A stretch of 64,000 nucleotides of DNA from CAYMMX01 sp964391675. GTDB lineage: Bacteria > Cyanobacteriota > Vampirovibrionia > Gastranaerophilales > Gastranaerophilaceae. The translations under genes were made by a program, and so were the position numbers. The notes beneath the pieces were generated by a model, which had not been told where the DNA came from, ran no database searches, and saw only the letters and a list, made by a program, of their open reading frames with translations. The DNA is taken from assembly GCA_964391675.1 (NCBI GenBank), contig CAYMMX010000006.1, positions 1 to 64,000 of the forward strand, written 5' to 3'. Below are positions 26,236 to 34,385 of the stretch, piece after piece. Within the stretch, counting starts at the first letter, position 1; every line of letters begins with the position of its first letter.

Positions 26236-26844
26236 TCAACGTATTTTGTTCTCTTCACCATTTATTAATCTCTTTATATTCTCTCTATGCAGATATACAA
26301 TGTATATCGCCCCTAATACACAATATAATACATATGCTAAAGGTTGTTTACAAAAATACATCAAAAATGGTGAAAAAAGGAGAGCAATTATTGATCCGAG
26401 AGACACATATTTTGAGATATAAGTAATAATTCCCCATATAGCTGCAATAATAAGGCCTATTTGCCAATTTAAAGCTAAGATAGTTCCTACCCCTGAAGCA
26501 ACAGATTTTCCACCTGAAAAATTAAGAAAAACAGATTTACTATGCCCTAATATTACCGCAATTGCACATAAAACCGGAATCAATCCCAGTCCTATAAAAA
26601 CAGTAGAAAAAATTTTTGCTAAAACTACGGGTAGAGCACCTTTAAATGCATCTAAAAGCATTACTGCAAAAAACCATTTTTTACCCATAACTCTCTTTAC
26701 ATTAGTAGCACCTGTAGAACCTGAACCTATTGTCCTTATGTCCTGTCCTGTAAAAACTTTAACTACTATATATCCTGTTGGTATAGAACCTATTAAATAT
26801 GAGCAAAAAACTGCGGTTAATAGCTCTAATGCAATTCTAATCAT
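26236..26844 (-). CDS. plsY: Glycerol-3-phosphate acyltransferase PlsY
   Basis: PlsY transfers an acyl group from acyl-phosphate to glycerol-3-phosphate, the first step of membrane phospholipid synthesis. The 202-residue integral membrane protein has the three loop motifs: GSIPTGYIV with DIRTIGSGSTGATNVKRVMG, GHSKSVFLNFSGGKSVASGVGT, and a C-terminal HRENIKRLINGEENK. It overlaps the end of prmC by 8 nt. Confidence 0.95.
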   Translation of the reverse strand: MIRIALELLTAVFCSYLIGSIPTGYIVVKVFTGQDIRTIGSGSTGATNVKRVMGKKWFFAVMLLDAFKGALPVVLAKIFSTVFIGLGLIPVLCAIAVILGHSKSVFLNFSGGKSVASGVGTILALNWQIGLIIAAIWGIITYISKYVSLGSIIALLFSPFLMYFCKQPLAYVLYCVLGAIYIVYLHRENIKRLINGEENKIR

Positions 26845-27661
26845 TTATCCTCCCATATATTACTCTATCAATATATGCCAAATCTTTCTCAATTTCAATA
26901 CCGACAAATCCTGCCATCTCCATAAGTTCTTTTACTAATAAAGATTGATTAATACCAAGCTCAAAAATCAAATATCCGTTTTTATTTAAAAAATTAGAAG
27001 CACTATTAATTATATTTTTATAAAAATTAATTCCTTGTTCGTCATCTGAAAAAAGAGCACTCATAGGTTCAAAGCCAACCTCCAGTTGCAATTTATCTTT
27101 CTCAGTAATTGGAATATATGGTGGATTTGAAACTATTAAATCGAATTTTTCTCTTATATTTGAAAATAAGTTTGATTTTCGAAAAATTGCTTTATTATAA
27201 AGCCCCATTTTAGAAGAGTTATCTAAAGCTACATTCAACGCTTTAGTTGAAATATCAACTCCTATAACTTGCGCATCGCTATTTTTAGCAATTATGCAAG
27301 CTATGCAACCACTACCTGTGCCTATATCAAGAACTTTTTTATACTTATTTACATTTATTAAATCTATAGCTTTTCTAACAAGAATTTCCGTTTCATCACG
27401 AGGAATTAAAACATTTTCGTTAACAATAAAATCTTCTCCCATAAAATGTGCATATCCTAAAATATACTGTATAGGTTTTCTGCTTTGAGCGCGAAATTGA
27501 ACCAAAGGTTCAATTTCGCGCTCATCAAATTCTTCGTTTAGGATTAAATCTTTATCAGAAAAACTAAAGACATGCTTTATTAGTATTTTTGCCTCAACCT
27601 TTGCTTCATTAGGCTCAATTCCAGATTGTATTAATATATTTTCAATTTGTTTAATGTTCAT
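26837..27661 (-). CDS. prmC: Peptide chain release factor N5-glutamine methyltransferase
   Basis: PrmC methylates the GGQ glutamine of RF1/RF2. The 274 residues have an N-terminal helical domain (1-75) and a Rossmann methyltransferase domain. The latter has motif I VLDIGTGSGCIACIIAK and the catalytic NPPYIP. The coding DNA for residues near 47-59 forms a perfect 17-bp inverted repeat (27487-27523). The gene overlaps the unknown gene at 27651 by 11 nt and plsY by 8 nt, making a tight operon. Confidence 0.95.
   Translation of the reverse strand: MNIKQIENILIQSGIEPNEAKVEAKILIKHVFSFSDKDLILNEEFDEREIEPLVQFRAQSRKPIQYILGYAHFMGEDFIVNENVLIPRDETEILVRKAIDLINVNKYKKVLDIGTGSGCIACIIAKNSDAQVIGVDISTKALNVALDNSSKMGLYNKAIFRKSNLFSNIREKFDLIVSNPPYIPITEKDKLQLEVGFEPMSALFSDDEQGINFYKNIINSASNFLNKNGYLIFELGINQSLLVKELMEMAGFVGIEIEKDLAYIDRVIYGRIND
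27487..27523. repeat. Perfect 17-bp inverted repeat inside prmC
   Basis: The arms GAGCGCGAAATTGAACC (27487-27503) and GGTTCAATTTCGCGCTC (27507-27523) are exact reverse complements around AAA. The hairpin lies in coding sequence of normal length for PrmC, so it is not an obvious insertion. No T-run follows on either strand. Confidence 0.9.
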
Positions 27662-28133
27662 TTAATATTTTTTCTATCTCATTTCTCATATCAAGTTTAG
27701 ATAAATTACTACAGTCAAGTTCTTTAATATCATACCTCTTACATAATTTTTCATAATAGTAAATTTGTTTTTTAGTTGGCTTCTCTTTAGACATTTTAAC
27801 TTCTTGCATAAATTTTCTTTTCTTCTTCTCATATTCTTTTTTAGCCTTAATAACAGGTTCTTGCTTTTTTTTATAATCATAATATTTTTTGCATTCAATA
27901 ATATATAATTTACATTCTAAAATAAACTTTTCTTCATTCAAAAAACCTTCTGTAAATTGTAATCTGGAAGAATTAATTTCCTGATAATATTTCTCATCTT
28001 CCAAAAATTTTATTAAAATATCTTCAGCAGATAAATCAGGTGATTTTTTAACTAAAGCTCTTAAAAATCCACATAAAACTGATTTTTGAGTTTTTGAAAA
28101 TTCCAAAAAAATTTTATTTTTAATTTCGTACAC
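27651..28133 (-). CDS. Hypothetical 160-aa Lys-rich helical protein
   Basis: The product is highly charged (Lys/Glu-rich). A helical N-terminal part (about 1-85) is followed by a long basic coiled-coil-like segment (about 88-125, KKYDYKKKQEP...KKRKFMQEVKMSK). A C-terminal YYEKLCKRYDIKELDCSNLSKLDMRNEIEKIL could form a small helical (SAP-like) domain. It overlaps prmC by 11 nt and follows the 64-aa gene closely. I recognise no family. A nucleic-acid-binding role would be a guess. Confidence 0.65.
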   Translation of the reverse strand: MYEIKNKIFLEFSKTQKSVLCGFLRALVKKSPDLSAEDILIKFLEDEKYYQEINSSRLQFTEGFLNEEKFILECKLYIIECKKYYDYKKKQEPVIKAKKEYEKKKRKFMQEVKMSKEKPTKKQIYYYEKLCKRYDIKELDCSNLSKLDMRNEIEKILNEH

Positions 28134-28136
28134 TTC

Positions 28137-28331
28137 TTATCTCAAAAGGTCTTTTATAGACCACTTGTCTCCGATTTTTTCATTATGAAAACTGATCATT
28201 TTTTTGTAAATTGGGTTAGTATGATTAGGATAAGTAACACTTGGCTTAACTGTTTCTTGCTCAGTTAAGTCTGTTTTCTCCATTTTTTCAGTTTTTTCAA
28301 GAACCTTTAATTTAAGTTTTTTCTCATCCAT
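28137..28331 (-). CDS. Hypothetical 64-aa protein
   Basis: This short charged protein (MDEKKLKLKVLEKTEKMEK ... IYKKMISFHNEKIGDKWSIKDLLR) lies 3 nt upstream of the 160-aa gene on the same strand and probably heads the operon leading to prmC-plsY. The N-terminal half is Lys/Glu-rich and likely helical. No known family is recognised. Confidence 0.5.
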   Translation of the reverse strand: MDEKKLKLKVLEKTEKMEKTDLTEQETVKPSVTYPNHTNPIYKKMISFHNEKIGDKWSIKDLLR

Positions 28332-28497
28332 AAATATATTATACCATATTATTTACATGTATTAATAAAACCAGATTGGGCAGTAAAATTGTCATTGTAA
28401 ACTTTTATTAAGACTTAAAATGCAATTTTATAAATCTAAGCAATATTTTTACAAGTATATACTTTATATATACAAGAGAGAAAAACACGAGGATTTA

Positions 28498-29958
28498 ATG
28501 TTTAATTTTTATTCAGTAGACAATGAAAGATATAAATATATGCCCTTCTATTTGGCAAAAAATGAAGAAGAGCAAAAAAAAGCTGATGAATATAGCAACA
28601 TTACAATACCTATAGGAAAAAAATCATCTGAAGAAAATTCCTATAATTTATCTGCTACTAATAATATTCCTTTGGTGAACAACAAAAAAGACTCATCAAT
28701 GGGACTAGAAATCCAATCCCAAAATAAAAGTGGGCAAAAAAATGAAGAACAAGTTCCACCTCAAAAGAAAGGTTCAACATTAACCGATGCTCTAACAAGA
28801 TTCTATGGTAAAAAATATACAGAAGCCTCTGAAGAAAAAAAAGAAGAACTTATTGTTAAATATTTTGATTGGCTTAGAACAGAAAAGAAAAGTACAATAA
28901 GTCAAATAGACCAATTTAAACTATACAGAGAAAGATGCACAGATGATGCGGAATACAAACTTTTATCAAGTGTTATTGATAAATTAGAAGCCGGCTATCA
29001 ATATTCAGCTGCAAAGATAGTAGTAACTGAAGGAACTACAAAACAAAGACATATTGGTCAAATTGCTGTGGCCGAAGACATTCACAATTATGATAAATCA
29101 GTGCAACTTGATGCAACAGAGTTAATAATAGAATCTAAAAATGAAGAAGCAATTAAAATAAGTGCGTCTCATGCATCAGAACTACATGAAGAAAATCAAG
29201 TTCAAGCTGTTGAAATTTATCAAAAAGCTGAAATGCCAGATGAATTTAAAAAACGAATTGATATCATATTAATTAATCAATATGAAAGATTTGCAAAAGA
29301 AAATCAAGTAAATATTCACAAAATAATGTCTAACTCAAAATTCAGTGAAACAGTTGAATATGCAGCTAAAAATATTTGTAAATTAAATGAACAAAATCAA
29401 GCAGAAGCCTATAAATATACCGTTAGTACAGGAAATGAAGAAGCAATTACAGCTGCAAATTCTCAATGGTATAATTATGCTGATAGCGCTAAAGCTGAAA
29501 TAACTGCTTCAAATCAATTTACAAGCCTTGGAAGCAGTCAAACAACTACCAAAACTTATAATGCATCAATTTCTGAAAAAATAGAGAATATTAAAAATAT
29601 AGTTGAAAATAATCAAGGACCAAATGCTCTTTCAGAGCAAATCAAAAAACTATCTGACAATGAAATTCTTTTCTTATTAAAAAACTATCCAAATTCAGAT
29701 GTAATACAGGCAATTCTTGATAATAACCCAACACCAACAGTATTAAACAGTCTTAACGAAACTTATTTAAAAGAAATAGATTATAAAAAACTTGGTTCAA
29801 ACATAAGTTTCTTAAGTTTAAGCTCTCAATTATACATTATAAGAAAAAGTGCATCAGAAGGTACTTTAAGCGAAATTAACAAAAACTTATTACTAGATTC
29901 TGTAAAAGTTGAATATGATAAATTAATTAAAGTTCAAAAAAAAGATAAAAAGGCATAG
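28498..29958 (+). CDS. Large lineage-specific Gln/Asn/Lys-rich helical protein
   Basis: I choose the ATG at 28498 (486 residues) because GAGG lies 5 nt upstream and a TATATA -10-like box lies inside the longer frame that could begin at 28420. The protein has no signal peptide or membrane span. Residues about 70-85 are Gln/Lys-rich. The region 90-330 is helical, with loosely repeating patterns such as AIKISASHASELHEENQVQAVEIYQKAE and AEAYKYTVSTGNEEAITAANSQ. A linker leads to a C-terminal helical domain (about 365-486). I recognise no family. It has its own terminator. Its ribosome-site region is complementary to the repeat at 33141-33262. Confidence 0.75.
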   Translation: MFNFYSVDNERYKYMPFYLAKNEEEQKKADEYSNITIPIGKKSSEENSYNLSATNNIPLVNNKKDSSMGLEIQSQNKSGQKNEEQVPPQKKGSTLTDALTRFYGKKYTEASEEKKEELIVKYFDWLRTEKKSTISQIDQFKLYRERCTDDAEYKLLSSVIDKLEAGYQYSAAKIVVTEGTTKQRHIGQIAVAEDIHNYDKSVQLDATELIIESKNEEAIKISASHASELHEENQVQAVEIYQKAEMPDEFKKRIDIILINQYERFAKENQVNIHKIMSNSKFSETVEYAAKNICKLNEQNQAEAYKYTVSTGNEEAITAANSQWYNYADSAKAEITASNQFTSLGSSQTTTKTYNASISEKIENIKNIVENNQGPNALSEQIKKLSDNEILFLLKNYPNSDVIQAILDNNPTPTVLNSLNETYLKEIDYKKLGSNISFLSLSSQLYIIRKSASEGTLSEINKNLLLDSVKVEYDKLIKVQKKDKKA

Positions 29959-29985
29959 AAGGAATAGATAGGTGGTTAGATTTTA

Positions 29986-30017
29986 AGGCGAAAATCAAAG
30001 ATTTTCGCCATTTTTTT
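29986..30017 (+). terminator. Intrinsic terminator of the gene at 28498
   Basis: GGCGAAAATC and GATTTTCGCC pair perfectly (10 bp) around a short A-rich loop, followed by ATTTTTTT. Confidence 0.9.
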
Positions 30018-30030
30018 ATCTTAAACAAAT

Positions 30031-31713
30031 TTATACATTTAGCGGTATTTTTTGTTTTTCAAGCTGTAATGTAACTGTTGAAATGTCACAAACTGAACTC
30101 GGACCAAAATACTGTATAGCCCCAGGGAATTTATATTTATCATTGAGGGCCCAATTTTCTCTGTTAACTTCTAATTTATTAAAAACAGGTCCATCAAGTT
30201 TAACCAATGCCTTTTGAATTACCGGTTTAAATTCGCCATGACGTTTTTCCATATTCATCATCATTGTTAAAGGTACACCCCCTGCAATCCACTCAGATGC
30301 GGGTTTAGTTAAATTTTTAACGGATGAAATATAACCGGTTAGTCCAAAGTTAATAAGAGCAAAAGCATTATATCCAAGCGAATAACAATAATCTGCATCA
30401 AAATTTGAAGGAAATGCACATCTGCCTTCATACCCAAAGAAATGAGCCAGTTCTGAGAACTTTCCTACATACTGTCCTTGTGATTTCATATCATTAAGCT
30501 TTGATTTAATCATCTCTATTAATAATTTTTCTGTCTCAATTCTAGAAACCTGAACATTTCCATGCGGATCTCTATCCATTAATAATTGTGCCTTTATAAG
30601 CGCCGGCAAAGATTTAAAAACTTTTTCATTTTCGTCTTTTAGTCTGTTTTGAACAATTTCAAATTTTTCATGAGTAGAAGTAGCATTATTATAATTAATA
30701 TCTTTTTCTAATTCACCCATAATGTCATTTAAGTTTGCAATTAATGACTTCATTTCAGGCACAAATTCTATTAACCCTTCTGGAATAATCGCGATGCCAA
30801 AGTTTTTACCTTTTTCTGCACGTTTTGAAATAACATCGGTCATATATGTAATAATATCGTCTAACGACATTCTTTTTTCTTCAACTTCTTCAGAAATAAG
30901 CGTTATATTGGGCTGTGTTTGCAATGCTGCTTCTAAAGCGACATGTGAAGCACTTCTTCCCATAATTTTTATAAAATGCCAATATTTTTTCGCAGAGTTT
31001 GCATCACGCTGAATATTTCCTATTAGTTCAGCATATGTTTTTGTTGCAGTATCAAAACCAAAAGAAATTTCTATCTGATCATTTTTTAAATCACCATCTA
31101 TAGTTTTAGGACAACCTATAACCTGTATTCCTGTATTATTTTGTACAAACCACTCAGCTAATAATGCTGCATTTGTATTTGAATCATCACCACCAATAAT
31201 GACAACTGCTGATATATTTAATTTTTTACAAACATCAAGGGATTTTTCAAATTGTTCTTGAGTTTCCAGTTTAGTTCTTCCTGACCCTATAATATCAAAA
31301 CCGCCGGTATTTCTGTAGTTGTTGATTAATTCATCGCTGAATTCGACATATTTACCATCGATAATTCCTGAAGGTCCGCCTAAAAATCCATACAATTTAT
31401 TCTCTACATTTGCTTGTTTTAAAGCATCATAAAGTCCGGCGATAACATTATGTCCCCCGGGAGCTTGTCCACCAGACAAAATAACACCTACATTTTTTAT
31501 TTCAAAACTTTTTTCTGATGAGCTAGATTCAAAAGTTACTATAGGCTTACCATATGTATTTTTAAATAATTCTTTAATTTGTTCGGCATCTCTTATTGCT
31601 TGAGTATTTTCACCCTGTATTAATTCAAGATTATTTACACCATTTTGCAAAGATAATGGTAATTTGGGTTGATATTTTAACCTTTCTACTTGAAGCGGCG
31701 ATAAATTATTCAT
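30031..31713 (-). CDS. pfp: Diphosphate--fructose-6-phosphate 1-phosphotransferase (PPi-PFK)
   Basis: This enzyme phosphorylates fructose-6-phosphate with pyrophosphate, reversibly, so it serves both glycolysis and gluconeogenesis. The 560-residue length fits the long (plant-beta-like) PPi-PFK clade. Motifs are VGVILSGGQAPGGHNV (78-90), VVIGGDDSNTNAALLAE (the GGDD form indicates PPi rather than ATP), CPKTIDGDLKN (PPi/F6P site) and IMGRSASHVALEAAL. The C-terminal YEGRCAFPSNFDADYCYSLG is also typical. The gene stands alone on the minus strand. Confidence 0.93.
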   Translation of the reverse strand: MNNLSPLQVERLKYQPKLPLSLQNGVNNLELIQGENTQAIRDAEQIKELFKNTYGKPIVTFESSSSEKSFEIKNVGVILSGGQAPGGHNVIAGLYDALKQANVENKLYGFLGGPSGIIDGKYVEFSDELINNYRNTGGFDIIGSGRTKLETQEQFEKSLDVCKKLNISAVVIIGGDDSNTNAALLAEWFVQNNTGIQVIGCPKTIDGDLKNDQIEISFGFDTATKTYAELIGNIQRDANSAKKYWHFIKIMGRSASHVALEAALQTQPNITLISEEVEEKRMSLDDIITYMTDVISKRAEKGKNFGIAIIPEGLIEFVPEMKSLIANLNDIMGELEKDINYNNATSTHEKFEIVQNRLKDENEKVFKSLPALIKAQLLMDRDPHGNVQVSRIETEKLLIEMIKSKLNDMKSQGQYVGKFSELAHFFGYEGRCAFPSNFDADYCYSLGYNAFALINFGLTGYISSVKNLTKPASEWIAGGVPLTMMMNMEKRHGEFKPVIQKALVKLDGPVFNKLEVNRENWALNDKYKFPGAIQYFGPSSVCDISTVTLQLEKQKIPLNV

Positions 31714-31766
31714 TTCATATTCCTCTTATTTTAATTAACCTACAAGAGTATTTTACATAAAAAAAA

Positions 31767-32558
31767 CTAATTCATCAATAAAAGGCTTAACCAAATAAAG
31801 AAAATTCCTGACATAATGCCAAATACAGAATAATGTCCATTACCATATTCTTTTGAAAGCGGTAAAATTGTATCAAAGGAAATGTAAACCATGATTCCGC
31901 CTACAGCAGCAAATAAAAATCCAACAGCAAACTGAGGCAGAAAGTAATTAATAGCAACTAAGCCCAAAATTGCTCCAATCGGCTCAGAAATACCGGACAA
32001 AAATGTATATAATATAGCAAGCCGTTTTTTCCCTGTAGCATGATAAATTGGCAAAGCAATAGCAATACCTTCAGGAATATTATGAATAGCAATAGCAACT
32101 GCGACAGAAAAACCCAAAGCTAAATTCTGCGTAGATACAAAAAAGGTTGCCATACCTTCAGGGAAGTTATGTATACAAACTGCTATAGCAGTTAATAGCC
32201 CAGCTCTTTTGATTTTATGGTGAGAATGATCACATTGCTCTTGAGCCCCAAATAAATCTTCTTCTATATGATCAGGCATAAAATAATCAATTAATATTGC
32301 TATGATTATGCCAAAAAAGAAGCCTATATAAACCATCCATGCTGAAGTATTCGGAAAATAATTTTTAAGCATAAGGTCTGCATTTTTTAAAACTTCCGTA
32401 AATGATAAAAATATCATAACACCTGCTGAAAAACCTAAACCTATAGATAATGATTTAATATTGTCTCTTTTAATAAAAAAAGTAAAAAATCCACCTATAA
32501 CAGTTGCCAAACCGGCAAAAAATGTCATTAATAATGCTATTTTGTAATTGACTGGCAT
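31767..32558 (-). CDS. zupT: ZIP-family metal transporter (ZupT type)
   Basis: The 263-residue protein has about eight membrane spans. The two ZIP signatures are present: HNFPEGMATFFVS in span 4 and HNIPEGIAIALPI in span 5, whose His/Glu residues bind the transported Zn/Fe. The cytosolic loop between spans 3 and 4 carries a metal-binding-like CDHSHH. It imports divalent metals at the inner membrane. No Zur/Fur operator is obvious upstream. Confidence 0.92.
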   Translation of the reverse strand: MPVNYKIALLMTFFAGLATVIGGFFTFFIKRDNIKSLSIGLGFSAGVMIFLSFTEVLKNADLMLKNYFPNTSAWMVYIGFFFGIIIAILIDYFMPDHIEEDLFGAQEQCDHSHHKIKRAGLLTAIAVCIHNFPEGMATFFVSTQNLALGFSVAVAIAIHNIPEGIAIALPIYHATGKKRLAILYTFLSGISEPIGAILGLVAINYFLPQFAVGFLFAAVGGIMVYISFDTILPLSKEYGNGHYSVFGIMSGIFFIWLSLLLMN

Positions 32559-32646
32559 TTTACTTCTCCTTAATTAATTCATTCTACTATAAAGGAACTT
32601 GCATTAGCAATCATCGTCTTAATTTATGAAGAGAGAGGAAGAATAT

Positions 32647-32973
32647 ATGCAAGTATTTTATCAATTGGTGTATGAATACCAAAAAGGATTAAGAGACCTT
32701 TGCTTATTAACATGTTCACAAACATTGGAAGAAAAAATTGGAAGTTTATTAAATAAACAAAAAATCAGTTATTTAATTTGTCCTATAAAAAATAATAAAA
32801 TAAATGTTTTTTTTGGCATGCCCGCATGTTTGGAAATTATAAAACAATTTTCTTGCGAAGAACTAAACAATTTATCAGTTGAGGAAGATTTCATTTTGGG
32901 CATAATGCTAGGATACGGCAAAACTCAACAATATCAAAGGTTTCTGAACAGAAAAAGCTTGTGCACTCAATGA
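32647..32973 (+). CDS. Small DUF2023-like hypothetical protein
   Basis: I choose the ATG at 32647 (108 residues) because AGAGAGGAAG lies 5-14 nt upstream. A frame from 32626 is also open. The sequence VFYQLVYEYQKGLRDLCLLT, then ISYLICPIKNNKINVFFGMPACLEIIK, resembles the short DUF2023 family as I remember it, whose members sit near flavodoxin genes. No such gene is here. The C-terminus IMLGYGKTQQYQRFLNRK is basic. There is a strong terminator directly behind it. Confidence 0.6.
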   Translation: MQVFYQLVYEYQKGLRDLCLLTCSQTLEEKIGSLLNKQKISYLICPIKNNKINVFFGMPACLEIIKQFSCEELNNLSVEEDFILGIMLGYGKTQQYQRFLNRKSLCTQ

Positions 32974-33002
32974 TGTTACAAAAATGTAACATCATTTTTT
33001 TT
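32971..33002 (+). terminator. Intrinsic terminator of the gene at 32647
   Basis: TGATGTTACA (32971-32980) pairs perfectly with TGTAACATCA around a 3-5 nt loop, followed by TTTTTTTT. It overlaps the stop codon. Confidence 0.92.
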
Positions 33003-33140
33003 AAGGTCAATTTTTTGATAAAAAAATACTTTATATAAGAGTAAGGGAAATTCAATAAGGGTTTACAATTACAGGGTTAAAAAACCAACAAGGAAGAAAT
33101 ATGTTCAGGATTTTTCCATAAGAACAATTTCACAAACAAG

Positions 33141-33173
33141 TTATACTCTCTCTCTCTTAATATCCTCGTGTTT
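33141..33173. repeat. Short repeat copy A next to the assembly gap
   Basis: The 33-nt unit TTATA-(CT)n-TTAATATCCTCGTGTTT occurs here and again at 33232-33262. The copies differ only in the number of CT dinucleotides. Copy A ends directly at the run of N, so further copies may be collapsed in the gap. Confidence 0.9.
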
Positions 33174-33183
33174 NNNNNNNNNN
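33174..33183. other. Assembly gap (ten N)
   Basis: Ten consecutive N interrupt the sequence between two copies of a short repeat. Ten N is a conventional placeholder, so the true length is unknown. Confidence 0.98.
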
Positions 33184-33231
33184 TAAATGTAAATAAGTTC
33201 AAATTTTTAAATGAACTATTTAAAAAAAGAT

Positions 33232-33262
33232 TTATACTCTCTCTCTTAATATCCTCGTGTTT
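33232..33262. repeat. Short repeat copy B
   Basis: This 31-nt copy has one CT unit fewer than copy A and is otherwise identical. It lies 7 nt upstream of a terminator hairpin at 33270. On the plus strand the conserved part ends ATCCTCGTGTTT, which is complementary to AAACACGAGGAT in the leader of the gene at 28498. Confidence 0.9.
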
Positions 33263-33269
33263 ATTTAAT

Positions 33270-33300
33270 GTTTGCTCCATCCGAGCAAACTTTTTTTTTT
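33270..33300 (+). terminator. Intrinsic terminator without an annotated gene upstream
   Basis: GTTTGCTC and GAGCAAAC form a perfect 8-bp stem around CATCC, followed by ten or more T. It points in the plus direction. The only plus-strand material upstream is the repeat region and the gap, which suggests a non-coding or gapped transcript ends here. Confidence 0.85.
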
Positions 33301-33315
33301 CATATTTTAAATATA

Positions 33316-33801
33316 TTATTTGGACAGCTTGGCCTTAGTATAATTAACTAACCCCCCACAATCAATTAACTCTTTTATTGACCCTGTATACGAGGTTGTA
33401 GAATACTCTTTACTTGTTGTAAGGTTATTTATTATACCTTTTTCCATATTAATTTCTATTTCATCACCTTTAGAAACTTCATTGGGAAGATTTTCGTTTT
33501 TTAATATCACAAGACCTATATTTATTGCATTTCTAAAAAATATTCTAGCAAAGCTTTTTGCTATAACTGCTTTAACTCCGGAAGCTTTTATTGCAATAGG
33601 GGCATGTTCTCTTGATGAACCGCATCCAAAATTTTCACCTGCAACTATAACATCTCCTATCTGAACCTCTTTAGCAAAAGATTTATCTATATCTTCCATA
33701 CAAAATTTTGCTAATTCTGATGGTTCTGAAGTATTTAAATACCTTGCGGGAATTATAACATCAGTATCAACATTATCTCCATAAAGCCAAGCTCTGCCCA
33801 T
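33316..33801 (-). CDS. leuD: 3-isopropylmalate dehydratase small subunit
   Basis: LeuD pairs with the iron-sulfur subunit LeuC to isomerise 2- to 3-isopropylmalate in leucine synthesis. The 161 residues show the swivel-domain pattern of the short (archaeal-type) class: DNVDTDVIIPARYL, GENFGCGSSREHAPIAIKASG and KSFARIFFRNAINIGL. leuC is not in the window. It overlaps hisB by one base at the end of a histidine block, so leucine and histidine genes share a transcript. Confidence 0.93.
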   Translation of the reverse strand: MGRAWLYGDNVDTDVIIPARYLNTSEPSELAKFCMEDIDKSFAKEVQIGDVIVAGENFGCGSSREHAPIAIKASGVKAVIAKSFARIFFRNAINIGLVILKNENLPNEVSKGDEIEINMEKGIINNLTTSKEYSTTSYTGSIKELIDCGGLVNYTKAKLSK

Positions 33802-34385
33802 TACAACAACCCTTTCGTTGATGGAATTATATCTTTTTTTGTTTCATCAATTGAGCACGCAATATTTAAAGCTCTGGCAAATGATTTAAAAACAGCTTCG
33901 ATAATATGATGTGTATCTGCTCCGTCTAACATTTTTATATGAATAGTAGATAAACTTGACTGAGCAAAACTATTAAAAAAATGAGGAAGTAAAACCGTTT
34001 CGAAGTCAGAAGTTTTTTCATCTTTAATTATAACATCTGTTTTAGAAAAGGCTCTTCCACTTAAATCAATTACTGATAAAGCCAAAGCTTCATCCATAGG
34101 CAAAACAAAACTGCCATATCTTATAATACCCTTTTTCTCACCTAATGCATCTTTAAAAGTATCACCTAAGGTTAGTGCAACATCTTCAATAACATGATGG
34201 TTATCTTTATCATGAGATTTAACATCTATTTTTAAGTCAAAGCTTCCATGAACAGCAAATTGTTCCAACATGTGTGTAAAAAACTTAATGGGGGTGTTAA
34301 TCTCTCTTATACCCGTACCATCAATATTAAGTTCGATTTTTACTTCAGTTTCTAAAGTTTTTCTTTCTTTTATACTTGTCCGCAT
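33801..34385 (-). CDS. hisB: Imidazoleglycerol-phosphate dehydratase
   Basis: HisB dehydrates imidazoleglycerol phosphate to imidazoleacetol phosphate. The 194 residues are the single-domain form, with the manganese-binding HHxxE motifs DNHHVIEDVALTLG and DTHHIIEAVFKSFARALN. The phosphatase domain fused to HisB in enterobacteria is absent. A HAD domain is fused to HisC just upstream instead. The start overlaps the upstream gene by 16 nt. Confidence 0.95.
   Translation of the reverse strand: MRTSIKERKTLETEVKIELNIDGTGIREINTPIKFFTHMLEQFAVHGSFDLKIDVKSHDKDNHHVIEDVALTLGDTFKDALGEKKGIIRYGSFVLPMDEALALSVIDLSGRAFSKTDVIIKDEKTSDFETVLLPHFFNSFAQSSLSTIHIKMLDGADTHHIIEAVFKSFARALNIACSIDETKKDIIPSTKGLL

Noticed and set aside
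28420..28497. Longer N-terminus for the protein at 28498
   Set aside because: The extension lacks a ribosome site and contains a -10-like box, while the ATG at 28498 has GAGG at proper spacing.
33141..33262. Possible CRISPR array around the assembly gap
   Set aside because: Only two units are visible, they contain a variable CT tract, and the spacer is AT-rich and low in complexity. No cas gene lies nearby. It is better described as a short tandem or dispersed repeat.
33077..33280. Minus-strand frame spanning the run of N
   Set aside because: The frame reads through unknown bases and consists of the two repeat copies translated. There is no coding support.
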